64,000 nucleotides of DNA from Paenibacillus methanolicus (GTDB lineage Bacteria > Bacillota > Bacilli > Paenibacillales > Paenibacillaceae): positions 1 through 64,000 of the forward strand of contig NZ_VNHS01000002.1 in NCBI RefSeq assembly GCF_008124765.1, written 5' to 3'. Positions 9,101 to 17,067 of this stretch are shown in pieces (position 1 is the stretch's first letter; each line of letters begins with the position of its first letter). The notes beneath the pieces were generated by a model. That model did not search any database, had not been told where the DNA came from, and was given only the letters and a program-made list of their open reading frames with translations. The position numbers and the translations under genes were made by a program.

Positions 9101-10695
9101 TCGTTCCATTTGGAGGTTCTGGAATAAATGTATTCGCCGAGCTTCTCCGCTACTCCTAGCGCCTTATCGTTGTCGCTGTATTCCGCTGCGCTGACGAGAC
9201 CGGCAAGAACCTTGTGGATCGTGTACCAAGGCACCCACACCGCTTGACCGTTCTCCACCCGATCCAGGAACGAGGTTGGGAATGCCGAGACATAGCCGTT
9301 GCCGTTCGCCTCTTGGGAAGCCGCTAGCTCGTCGATAATATAATCGATCCGCTCCTTCAGCTTCGTTCTCGTCTCGCCCTTTGCATTCACATAGGCCATC
9401 GAGATCGCAGACAAGTAGTGACCAAGCGTATGGCCGCGGATCTCCGTGTTCTCCCAGCCGTCATAGACCGGCGCTTTCGGGGTAAGCCCGCTCGTCGAAC
9501 GGAACGCGCTTAAGAGGCGGTCGGCCTGCAGGGAGAGCAGATATTCGACGTCTTTGTTATAGGCATTGATGTAATACTCGTCGGTCAAGGTAACGTTCTC
9601 CATCGGGACATGTTGCAGCGAATCGGATGCGCGCTTGGCAGGCACCAGCACTTGGAAGGTTCTCGTCGCGGTCGTCGAGCCGAAGGTCACCTTGGCGGTC
9701 AGCGTCACCGTCGCATCTTGCTCGCCTTCATCCGGACGCAGCACCTGCCCCCTTGAATTAATGATCGTCTCGTTACTGGAGGACCACTCAATCGCGGATT
9801 CTGACAAGCCCACTGCCGGCAGTGTCAGGTGGCCGATCGTCTGCTCTGGCAAGGTCAAGGCATCCGCGTCAGCTTGCGCGATTTGGGCATAATCGAAGAC
9901 GGTGCCTGACTGCGCTTCATACAGCGAGATAATATCGGCGTAGGAGGCTGTTGTGTTGTAAATCTCGAAATTGTCGAGCGCGTACCTGCCATAAGCGCCG
10001 TTATATTGCGGGCCGTTGTAGCCGAGCGACTTCTGCGTCGCATCATCTGCCGTGATTATGCCGTCCGCGCCGTCAGCGCCGATGCCATAATCGATCGTCG
10101 TCGCCTGCTTGATGCCGTTGCGGTAGACTTTCACGCTCTTCGTCTTGTTGTCGTAAGTAATGGCCACATGCGTCCACTGGTCGATCGGGAAAAAGTCTGC
10201 CCGGTTCCCGTTCACGCTCACCTTGTAAGGCTGCTTATTCGCATCCGATGAGCCGAGCGAGATCGCCAACGGTTTGCCGTCATTCTCCGAGCTTAAATAC
10301 CAGCCGTCGCTGTACCAGACTGTTTTGTTCCACATGAGCATCTGCTCGCCGGTCATCTTCTCGTTGGGCTTAAACCAGAACGAGACGGTCAGATCGGACG
10401 GCTGCAGGGTGCCGCTCTTGCCCAGGTCGACGTATGTATTGCCGCTCAACTTAAGCGCCTTCCCGCCATTAACCCCTGCAATATAGGAATAGTCGATTCC
10501 TTGCAGGGTGCCGTTGTTGCCTTTGCCCGAGCTATCCTGCACATTATCCTCGAACGCCAGCGCCAGCACCTTGGATGCATCGGTAAGCGACTTCGTATCG
10601 GTCTCGGCAGCGAATACCGCCTGGCCGGACAAGCACTCACCAGACAGCATGACCACGGATAACGCCAGCAGCGCAAGTTTACGCTGATTTTTCAT
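6136..10695 (-). CDS. Secreted GH146/GH127-type beta-L-arabinofuranosidase with LamG, cohesin-like and dockerin modules
   Basis: The protein is 1519 residues from the ATG at 10695, which has GGGGGC upstream and a signal peptide right after it (M-K-N-Q-R-K, hydrophobic core, A-V-F-A-A). Order of parts: LamG/concanavalin-like domain (about 35-250), a small Ig-like domain (about 270-350), the alpha/alpha-barrel DUF1680 domain and following beta domains (about 360-970), a cadherin-like beta-sandwich (about 1190-1280), a cohesin-like domain (about 1285-1400), a FIVAR-like helical segment, and a type I dockerin with two D-x-N-x-D calcium loops at the end. The expected zinc/thiolate site is visible: N-N-E-T-C-N (Glu660, Cys662) and F-W-C-C-T-G-T-G (Cys729, Cys730). 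The family releases beta-L-arabinofuranose from plant glycans. It is the last gene of the minus-strand locus and has a cre-like box upstream. Confidence 0.85.
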   Translation of the reverse strand: MKNQRKLALLALSVVMLSGECLSGQAVFAAETDTKSLTDASKVLALAFEDNVQDSSGKGNNGTLQGIDYSYIAGVNGGKALKLSGNTYVDLGKSGTLQPSDLTVSFWFKPNEKMTGEQMLMWNKTVWYSDGWYLSSENDGKPLAISLGSSDANKQPYKVSVNGNRADFFPIDQWTHVAITYDNKTKSVKVYRNGIKQATTIDYGIGADGADGIITADDATQKSLGYNGPQYNGAYGRYALDNFEIYNTTASYADIISLYEAQSGTVFDYAQIAQADADALTLPEQTIGHLTLPAVGLSESAIEWSSSNETIINSRGQVLRPDEGEQDATVTLTAKVTFGSTTATRTFQVLVPAKRASDSLQHVPMENVTLTDEYYINAYNKDVEYLLSLQADRLLSAFRSTSGLTPKAPVYDGWENTEIRGHTLGHYLSAISMAYVNAKGETRTKLKERIDYIIDELAASQEANGNGYVSAFPTSFLDRVENGQAVWVPWYTIHKVLAGLVSAAEYSDNDKALGVAEKLGEYIYSRTSKWNEATKARVLSVEYGGMNDALYDLFALTGNDHILRAAEKFDELALFDQLYNNVDILNGKHANTTIPKVIGALKRYQVLGEPEDQEYYLQVAKNFFKMVVDHHTYITGGNSENEHFGPADSLDAERTNVNNETCNVYNMLKLARELFKITKDPQYADYYENAFTNAIMASQNPETGMTMYFQPMDTGYFKVFSSEFFHFWCCTGTGMENFAKLNDSIYFTGRNSIYVNTYVSSVLDLKDKNIKLTQQSHLPNTGAREDASGIVSFKVNTTGETDTALRFRIPDWAKTNPSVKVNGTAVTDYTVEGGYIVLARQWTDGMNIELDFPMEVVAYDLPDNPDVIAFKYGPVVLSAGLGTNNMTTSPHGINVLKPNSDNATRDYITVTGGNLDEWRANMTNNLVKTEGKLEFTLKGTDADGGLLTFTPHFERYEDRYGIYFELITTDSAGYQKSILDAKEAGRTEANSISFVIVANDQYELAANRQTVNSTVGVYNGKSYRDALAGGWFSYDMEVTPGVPNYLFSTYYSGDAGRSFDIYVDDTKLLTEKIENKKPGDFYNQTRLITQSLVDASRTKVVTETDGGGNQVERTVHYVTVKFASSGGLVGGLFDIFRVVTSYGTNANLKQLAFDTGTLSEAFDPEVTEYVLTVPATATSVKLTAAPTDEYGLIYDGNILINDKVSRSIALTGDTTELVLTSKAEDHTTSKQYKVHIVRSGEVSESPVTLTGPASVAVNALFELKLSLKGAAEAGLAQDFTVHYDTDKVEYIAAESLRDGYRIVESAQKPGEVRFLAVNLEEGEEAAHSADLVKLQFKVKEAGVNHTSSVTLSDILFADETGAETVIANPTAYTFQITSTISRAELNEAIVSAKALHDTAVEGTVPGQYPAGSKAALLAAINEANVVFGSTGATQAQINEALEKLTTAVQTFRTLVIKPVSGDINGDSRVRVSDLAIIAAHYGMTSADPQWNTYKSADSNNDGVIDIVDLVALAKLILAE

Positions 10696-10720
10696 ATTCG
10701 TTGCCCCCAATATTAGACGA

Positions 10721-10734
10721 TGAAAACGTATACA
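10721..10734 (-). promoter_or_regulatory. Putative CcpA cre box before the GH146-type gene
   Basis: TGAAAACGTATACA matches the TGWAANCGNTNWCA consensus at 13 of 14 positions. It lies 26 bases upstream of the start codon, a position that would allow repression at or just after the promoter. Confidence 0.5.
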
Positions 10735-10912
10735 AAATGTATCACGGGAGGACTTTCGCATGAAATGGATAATCATGGTGGGAAGGTGTAAAATTTTGCG
10801 CCGTCTCTATTTTCCCGCTTTCTCCAAAGCATTACAGTATACTGGATTATGTCACCGGCTTTGACGGGAATCTTTTCTCTGACTAAATAAATGACCGACG
10901 ATTTCGTTATGA

Positions 10913-10941
10913 AACCAAAAGCCGCCAGGAGTTTCCGGCGA
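10913..10941 (-). terminator. Probable terminator of the GH39-like gene
   Basis: On the minus strand CGCCGG, AAACT, CCTGGCG, then GCTTTTGGTTTC. The stem has one bulge and the T tract is short. It lies about 30 bases after the stop. Confidence 0.45.
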
Positions 10942-10968
10942 CTTTCGACTCTCGTGCTCATTCTTTCG

Positions 10969-13023
10969 CTAGTTGATCGTAATGCTGTCCAGCTCCGCGT
11001 ACCCTGTGCTTCCTTTGGCCAACCGGATGATATTGTCGCCGGCCGTGAGATTCACGCTCACGTTCACCGTTCCGAATTGCCCCCACCCGGCAGTTGATGG
11101 GTAGGTAACCGTTGACCATGCGCCGCCGTTATAGGCCAAGTTGTGCGTCGCGTTCGCCCCGGTTCCATTGGCATACCGGATGCTCATCGTGTAGCTCTTG
11201 CTCGTCGCGACTTTGACGTAGAAATCGACGTAGCTGTCGCTATGATCGACCTGCGCGACGTATTTACCGCCCGATGCCGCGCCTCCGGAAGCGATATTCG
11301 CTCTGTTGACCGCCGCATCTTCTGCTTCGTACACGTTGGTCGCCTGTCCATACGGCGTGATAGAAATACGATAGCCATCATTGTTGTACAGCCCCGTCAT
11401 CGGGATCGTAATTTGATTGTTGCTAATCGTATAATCGCCTTCAAGCAGCGTTTTGGTCGTATTGACGACCGCGCTTCGATGGACGAACGGCGTCCAGTCA
11501 ACCCGTACATGAACCTTGCTCCCGTTCGTGCCGAAGAACGACGGGAAATTTTTGATGACGGCATTGACAGACCCGTCTGTTACCCCGCCAAACAGGACGC
11601 TGGCATATTTCTTGTTCGCATCCACGTTGGCAAACCCGTCAAGCGCAAGAATATCGTTCACGTTCGGAGGCGTTACGCTGACCATATTGCCGGACATATC
11701 GCCATACCATTTGTAAAACCACCAACCGCCGTTCCGCTGCGTGCCGTTGGCGAGCAGCGTTCCTAACCGGCCCGGATTCGGAACATCCCAATAGCTTTGC
11801 ATCGCCGTGTCGACCTTTAGACGTTCGAACTTGGCGATGAGCGGGGCGACAACGCCCGGCTTGCCTTCATCTTCTAGCCAAGCCGCACCGCTATACTCGT
11901 TGATCGAGATCGGTCTTGCCGTAATCCCGAGCGAGGTTTCGATTGCGCGGTAATCGTTGTGGTTGGCCGTAAAATTTTCGTTGAGCAGTTGATGCCACGA
12001 GGTGATATCCGGGAGCGTATTTTGCGTTTTCTGATAAGTCATAAAATCAACCATGGCGCTGTGCGAATACCCGGCGAAAGACGGGCCGATGGCTTTGACC
12101 GAGGGATCCAACTGCTTCAATTTCTTGTACGTCTCGCTGAAAAACTCGCGGAAAGTCAGGTTCCCGGACATGTTGGAAGAAGCATATCCGCCGTTAAATA
12201 CGGCACTATGGTTAACCGTACCGTTCTCAGCCTCGTAACGGACCGGGCTTCCTCCAGCTACGTCGATATAATCCAATTCCGCATACCCGGCGCTCCCTTT
12301 GCTGAATCGAATTTTATTGCTGCCAGCCGTCAAATTCAGATTCAGCGTGATTGTCGATGCCGCGCCTGAGTTGAACCAGCCGCCGGTACTCGGGTATGAG
12401 ACCGTTGCCGGGTTACCGCCATTGACGCTCACTTGATGCGTGGATGCCGCGCCCGTACCGTTCGCAAACCGAATCGTGACGGCATAGGACTTTGTCGTCG
12501 GAACATTGACGGTATATTCGACGTAGCTGTCGCTGTAGTCGATCGTACCGACATATTTGCCTTTCCAGGTGCCGTCGGGCTCGTTCCACAACTCATACCC
12601 GTATACATTCGTTAGTCCCGCAGCCTTCACGTCATTGACCGTCGTCGTCAGCTTGTTGAACCAATCCGTCAAATTCGTATAGTCATACCACCCCGTAAAC
12701 CAATCGGCAAGTCGGATCGTAACTTGGCTGCCGGATGGCGCCAACCGCTGCGCGACGGGAATAACCGCGCCCCATGGCTGCTGATAGCCCGCGACCGCCG
12801 GATTGATATAAGCTTTGGCGCGTAAAGGAAGAAAGAGGTTATTGTCAGGCTGATTCTCGATGACGCCATATAGGGAACCTGCAGAGCCGTGGGTGACCGG
12901 ACCGATGACGCTGGATAAATCGACCGTCAAATTAGAAGCGGCTTGGGCGGGGGTGACAGATAGCGCGCTTCCTAACATAACGGCCGCCACGCTCGACATC
13001 ATTGCTTTTTTCACATTAAACAC
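10969..13023 (-). CDS. Secreted GH39-like (clan A) glycoside hydrolase with two CBM35 modules
   Basis: The protein is 684 residues with a signal peptide (K-K-A, hydrophobic core, A-Q-A-A) and GGAGGTG six bases before the ATG. The catalytic domain has a clan-A acid/base motif E-L-W-N-E-P-D (Glu148) and a likely nucleophile in S-I-N-E-Y-S-G (Glu376). A C-terminal CBM35 spans about 556-684. A second CBM35 sits inside the catalytic domain at about 155-286, directly after the acid/base loop. There the module order is unusual: the part that normally comes second (G-K-Y-V-G to L-D-Y-I-D-V) comes first, and the usual first strand (Y-E-A-E-N-G to Y-A-S-S-N) follows, as in a circular permutation. Exact family and substrate are uncertain; the neighbours suggest arabinose- or galactose-containing plant glycans. 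Confidence 0.7.
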   Translation of the reverse strand: MFNVKKAMMSSVAAVMLGSALSVTPAQAASNLTVDLSSVIGPVTHGSAGSLYGVIENQPDNNLFLPLRAKAYINPAVAGYQQPWGAVIPVAQRLAPSGSQVTIRLADWFTGWYDYTNLTDWFNKLTTTVNDVKAAGLTNVYGYELWNEPDGTWKGKYVGTIDYSDSYVEYTVNVPTTKSYAVTIRFANGTGAASTHQVSVNGGNPATVSYPSTGGWFNSGAASTITLNLNLTAGSNKIRFSKGSAGYAELDYIDVAGGSPVRYEAENGTVNHSAVFNGGYASSNMSGNLTFREFFSETYKKLKQLDPSVKAIGPSFAGYSHSAMVDFMTYQKTQNTLPDITSWHQLLNENFTANHNDYRAIETSLGITARPISINEYSGAAWLEDEGKPGVVAPLIAKFERLKVDTAMQSYWDVPNPGRLGTLLANGTQRNGGWWFYKWYGDMSGNMVSVTPPNVNDILALDGFANVDANKKYASVLFGGVTDGSVNAVIKNFPSFFGTNGSKVHVRVDWTPFVHRSAVVNTTKTLLEGDYTISNNQITIPMTGLYNNDGYRISITPYGQATNVYEAEDAAVNRANIASGGAASGGKYVAQVDHSDSYVDFYVKVATSKSYTMSIRYANGTGANATHNLAYNGGAWSTVTYPSTAGWGQFGTVNVSVNLTAGDNIIRLAKGSTGYAELDSITIN

Positions 13024-13212
13024 CTCCGTATAGTAGTCAACCGTTAAATCCCTAAACTTCGCCGTTTCACCTCCATGTACGATCCATTTTTGACACCGCT
13101 TACATCTCTAATATAGCAAATGGTTAAAAGTCGGAAGTTATAATTTCTTTGGATAATTGTCGTATATTTGGCCTTCATGCTCGTGCTCATCTCTAAAAAA
13201 CGACCATCGCTC

Positions 13213-13254
13213 AAAAAAATAACCTCGGTCCGTATCGCCGGAACCAAGGTTATT
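13213..13254 (-). terminator. Rho-independent terminator after the GH127 gene
   Basis: On the minus strand AATAACCT and AGGTTATT pair, with an inner GGTTCCGG/CCGGACC-like stem, followed by seven T. It closes the ABC transporter-GH127 operon. The rest of 13024-13212 shows no other feature. Confidence 0.85.
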
Positions 13255-13271
13255 CTCGTTACGATGTGCCG

Positions 13272-15233
13272 TTATTTCTCACGTACCCAGACCGCCATCT
13301 CGCCTTCTCCTCGATTGGCCCATGCGTAATAAGGAATGAACGTCGCCGTTGCCGGCTCGAAAAGCGAATCCACGTTCGAGGCGTACAGCTCGCCGTCCCA
13401 GTTCCGATCCGACAGCCGCGAGACTTCCATGCGGATCACCTGAACGCCTCCAAGCACATCCTGCTCGAATGCCGTTTCGGCCGCCTGGACGGGTCCGACG
13501 TATAATCGGTGAAGGTGCTCGCCGTTGTCCGCCTCTTCCAAGCAGTAGACGAGAGGCCCGCGTTGAATCGCGACTTTGCCGCTCGTTTCGCGAAGCAGCG
13601 GATGGCCTTTCATACGCATGACCTCCATCGGCATGCTCAGGTCGATTCGGTCGCCGTCCAGCCACGTACGGCGGATAAGGGCATAACCATTGTGCATGAC
13701 TGGCATACACGGCACATCATTAATGAAGATTTGCAAGGAATCGCACCAGGACGGAACCCGCAGCGCCAGCGTAAACATCGCGCCCGTCTCGGCTTCTGTC
13801 CGGATGCCAAACCGCACGTTCCCTTGCCATGGCAGTTCGGAATACTGCTCTAACGTAAAGCGATTGGCCCCAACCAAAAGATCGGTCTCACCGCCGATAT
13901 AGAGGTGCGTATAGACTGTAGAATCATCGATCGTGTATATATACTGACCAAGCGATGCGAGCAGGCGCGCGACATTCGGCGGACAGCACGCGCATCCGAA
14001 CCAGCCTTGGCGGACCGTCTTGACATGGTCGTACACATGATTGACGCCGCACGCCTTCGGCCATACCTCCAGCGGATTGACGTAGAAGAAATGCTTTCCA
14101 TCCCTGGACATACTGCCTAGTACCGTGTTGTACAAGGCGCGCTCCATAACATCGGCGTACCTGCCGTCCGGTTCCGCGCGCAGCATCCGATGCGCGAAGA
14201 AGATTAACCCGATGGACGCGCATGTCTCCGCATAGGCCGTATCGCTCGGAAGATCATAATCGAGCGTGAACGATTCCTCCTGCGCCATCGCGCCGATCGC
14301 GCCGGTGACGTACATTTGCTTCGTGACGATATTGTTCCATAGCGTTCTGCAGGCCGCAAACAAACCCGCATCGCCAGTCTCCAACGCGATATCCGTCATT
14401 GCCGCGCACATGTACACAAGACGTACGGCATGCCCTTCGGCCGTCTGCTGTTCCCTTATCGGCGCGTGCGCTTGGCTGTACGATTTCTTCTTGATCATGA
14501 AATCCGATTCCCAATGATGCGTATGGCCTCGCGCCTCATGCTCCCGGTCATAGAAGGAAGGAGAGCGGCCTCGCTCATCGAGGAAGTAACGGCTCAGCTG
14601 CAAGTAGCGCTCTTCGCCCGTCGCCCGGTAGAGCCTCACGAGCGCCAGCTCGATCTCTTGATGGCCGTCATAGCCGTGAATCTGTCCAGGTCCCGGGCCG
14701 AATACCTTCCCGATATAATCCGCGAACTTGCAGGCCACGTCGAGAATCTTCGCATTGCCGGTCGCATGCCAGTAGGCAACCGCGCCTTCGATTAGATGAC
14801 CGGCCGTGTACAGCTCATGACATTCGCATAGATTTGTCCACTCGTTGCCTGGCTCTTTTAACTGGTAATACGTGTTCAAATATCCATCTTCGCGCTGCGC
14901 TTTGGCGATTAGGTCGACAACGGCGTCCGCCACCTGCTGCAAGTCGGCATTCGGCTCGCTCTCCAGCAAATAGGCGACGGCTTCCAGCCACTTGGCCACG
15001 TCGCTATCCTGGAAGACCATCCCGTAGAATGACCCCTCGTCTTCTCCTGCCGCAATGCGCAAGTTCTTGATCGCATGGCTTGGCTCCACGCCAGGGATAC
15101 GGTCGTTCAGCGCCTCCCACTGATAGGGGATGACGACCTCCCGGATCAACCGGATATAGTCCGACCAGAACGGATCTTGAATGCGGATATCGCGCAGCGC
15201 TCCCGTCGTTGTTTTCATCGTCTTTGGTGTCAT
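13272..15233 (-). CDS. Cytoplasmic GH127 beta-L-arabinofuranosidase
   Basis: The protein is 653 residues with no signal peptide, the usual length for HypBA1-like enzymes. The metal/thiolate site is complete: A-Y-A-E-T-C (Glu336, Cys338) and G-C-A-C-C-P-P-N (Cys414, Cys416, Cys417). In the characterised family the second-last Cys pair provides the nucleophile and zinc ligands, and a Glu near position 320 (here in Q-E-E) is the acid/base. It removes terminal beta-L-arabinofuranose from oligosaccharides. The start at 15233 has GGAGAAGGAG upstream. It follows the permease gene by 42 bases with no terminator, so it should be co-transcribed and act on imported sugars. Confidence 0.92.
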   Translation of the reverse strand: MTPKTMKTTTGALRDIRIQDPFWSDYIRLIREVVIPYQWEALNDRIPGVEPSHAIKNLRIAAGEDEGSFYGMVFQDSDVAKWLEAVAYLLESEPNADLQQVADAVVDLIAKAQREDGYLNTYYQLKEPGNEWTNLCECHELYTAGHLIEGAVAYWHATGNAKILDVACKFADYIGKVFGPGPGQIHGYDGHQEIELALVRLYRATGEERYLQLSRYFLDERGRSPSFYDREHEARGHTHHWESDFMIKKKSYSQAHAPIREQQTAEGHAVRLVYMCAAMTDIALETGDAGLFAACRTLWNNIVTKQMYVTGAIGAMAQEESFTLDYDLPSDTAYAETCASIGLIFFAHRMLRAEPDGRYADVMERALYNTVLGSMSRDGKHFFYVNPLEVWPKACGVNHVYDHVKTVRQGWFGCACCPPNVARLLASLGQYIYTIDDSTVYTHLYIGGETDLLVGANRFTLEQYSELPWQGNVRFGIRTEAETGAMFTLALRVPSWCDSLQIFINDVPCMPVMHNGYALIRRTWLDGDRIDLSMPMEVMRMKGHPLLRETSGKVAIQRGPLVYCLEEADNGEHLHRLYVGPVQAAETAFEQDVLGGVQVIRMEVSRLSDRNWDGELYASNVDSLFEPATATFIPYYAWANRGEGEMAVWVREK

Positions 15234-15275
15234 TGTTTGCTCTCCTTCTCCTTCAATTCCTTGTCATCCCCCAAA

Positions 15276-16103
15276 CTACCCTTCCTTCAACCCCGATAAC
15301 GTAACACCGCGGACGAAAATATCTTGAGCGCTTAAGAATACGATCAGAATCGGCAGCACGGTGATGACCGTCGCCGCCATTAAGGCCGGCCAGTCCGTGG
15401 AATATAGCCCCTGCATATTAGCAAGTCCCAGGGTGAGCGTCATCTTGCTCATCGAATTGATAAAGACGAGCGGGTTGACGAAGTCGTTCCACGTCCCCAG
15501 CATGATGAATATACCTAGGGTCGCCAGCGCCGGCTTGGATAACGGCACAAAAATCCGCCAGTAAATTCCGAATGGCGTGCAGCCGTCAATCTTGGCTGCT
15601 TCCTCCAGCGCCTCGGGAATGGTGGAGAAAAATTGCCGCAGCAGGAACGTCCCGAACGCCGAGACAAGACTCGGCAAAATCAACGACCAATGCGAGTCCA
15701 GCAGCCCGTAATATTTCATTAGCAGGAAAGTCGGAATCATCGTAACTTGCGCCGGCACCATCAATGTCGCCAGATACAGGCCGAATAGACCTTCCCGGAA
15801 GCGGAAGCGCAGCCGCGCGAACACATAACCGGCCATCGAGCTAGTAATCAGCTGAAAGACGACGACGATGACGGTAATTTTGAGCGTATTGAAGAAAAAT
15901 CGGATGATCGGGAAGCGGTCCGTCATATTCGTATAATTCGTAAACTTTAGTTCCTCGCCAAAGAAGCGAGGCGGATAGGTGAATACTTCATTGACATTCT
16001 TGAGCGACGTGCAGACCGACCAGATGAACGGAAACAGCATGATGATGGACCCGATCAGCAAGATGACATGCGCGGTCGGCTTTAACCAGATACGCGGCTT
16101 CAT
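15276..16103 (-). CDS. Carbohydrate ABC transporter permease (CUT1, MalG/AraQ type)
   Basis: The protein is 275 residues with six predicted membrane helices. The cytoplasmic coupling loop is clear: E-A-L-E-E-A-A-K-I-D-G-C-T-P, followed by P-L-S-K-P-A-L. This loop docks to the ATPase, which is not encoded here and is probably a shared MsmX-type subunit. It starts 13 bases after the other permease stops, so the two should be co-translated and form the heterodimeric channel. Confidence 0.9.
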   Translation of the reverse strand: MKPRIWLKPTAHVILLIGSIIMLFPFIWSVCTSLKNVNEVFTYPPRFFGEELKFTNYTNMTDRFPIIRFFFNTLKITVIVVVFQLITSSMAGYVFARLRFRFREGLFGLYLATLMVPAQVTMIPTFLLMKYYGLLDSHWSLILPSLVSAFGTFLLRQFFSTIPEALEEAAKIDGCTPFGIYWRIFVPLSKPALATLGIFIMLGTWNDFVNPLVFINSMSKMTLTLGLANMQGLYSTDWPALMAATVITVLPILIVFLSAQDIFVRGVTLSGLKEG

Positions 16104-16116
16104 GACAGCCTCCCCC

Positions 16117-17001
16117 TTAGTAGATGCTCCATTTTTTCTGACGCCAGAATTGGATGAACGTAATGATCAGCACGATGAAGAACAGGACGTAAGCCATCGC
16201 GCTCGCATAGCCCATCCGGAAATATTGGAACGCATTCTGGAAGATATAGTAGACAAGCACCGACGTCGAACGGGCCGGTCCGCCCTGCGTCATGAGGTAG
16301 ACGGTGTCGAACACCTGGAACGAATTGATGATGGACATGACCGTTACGAAGAAAGTCGTCGGCGACAGGAGCGGCAGCGTAATATGCCGGAATTTCGCGT
16401 ACCAATTCGCTCCTTCAATATCGGCTGCCTCGTAATAGCTGTCCGAGATCGATTGCAGTCCTGCCAGGAAGATGAGCATGTTGAAGCCTAGACTTTTCCA
16501 GATACTCGTTATGATAACGGTCGGCATCGCCCAATTTGGGTCTGTCAGCCAGGCAGGGCCGTCTATGCCGAACCACGAGAGCGCATAGTTGAGCAATCCG
16601 TACTCCGGATTATAAATCCATTGCCAGATGACGGATACCGCGACCATCGACGAGATAACGGGGATGAAGAACGCGGCGCGGTAGAACCGGATAAATCTCA
16701 GCTTCTGGTTCAGGAACACGGCCAACAGAAGCGAGACCGCGATGCCGATCGGCACGCTGGCAGCGGTAAAATATAAGGTGTTCCCCATTACCTGGATAAA
16801 GACGGGGTCCTTGAATAATTCCTTGTAATTGTCGATTCCGTTGAAGTCAAAGGAATCGGTCAGATTCCAGCTCGAGAAGCTGATCACGAAGGTGGCCAGC
16901 ACGGGAAGCAGCAGGAACATCAGAAAACCGATCAAATTGGGAAGCAGCATAAGGAACGCCCAAAGACCGTCTTTGTAGAGCAGCGGCTTTATTGATTTCA
17001 T
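16117..17001 (-). CDS. Carbohydrate ABC transporter permease (CUT1, MalF/UgpA type)
   Basis: The protein is 294 residues. I prefer the ATG at 17001 (M-K-S-I-K-P) because GGGG lies 7 bases upstream; ATGs at 17004 and 17019 are too close to it or upstream of it. Six membrane helices and a coupling loop (Y-Y-E-A-A-D-I-E-G-A-N-W) are visible. It sits between the binding-protein gene and the second permease, the usual CUT1 order. Confidence 0.9.
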   Translation of the reverse strand: MKSIKPLLYKDGLWAFLMLLPNLIGFLMFLLLPVLATFVISFSSWNLTDSFDFNGIDNYKELFKDPVFIQVMGNTLYFTAASVPIGIAVSLLLAVFLNQKLRFIRFYRAAFFIPVISSMVAVSVIWQWIYNPEYGLLNYALSWFGIDGPAWLTDPNWAMPTVIITSIWKSLGFNMLIFLAGLQSISDSYYEAADIEGANWYAKFRHITLPLLSPTTFFVTVMSIINSFQVFDTVYLMTQGGPARSTSVLVYYIFQNAFQYFRMGYASAMAYVLFFIVLIITFIQFWRQKKWSIY

Positions 17002-17024
17002 CATCTCACCCCGTAGCAAACGTC

Positions 17025-17049
17025 CGGGAGGGCCCCATGTTCCCTCCCG
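17025..17049 (-). terminator. Intercistronic hairpin between binding protein and permease
   Basis: CGGGAGGG, nine-base loop, CCCTCCCG with no T tract. Such hairpins after binding-protein genes often protect the upstream mRNA and raise binding-protein levels relative to the permeases. A similar hairpin follows the other binding-protein gene at 51416-51463. Confidence 0.55.
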
Positions 17050-17067
17050 ATGCGCCGCTTGTTGTTT

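Noticed and set aside
6136-10695. Interpretation of the dockerin as evidence for a cellulosome
   Set aside because: No scaffoldin, no other dockerin and no set of cellulases is present in the window.
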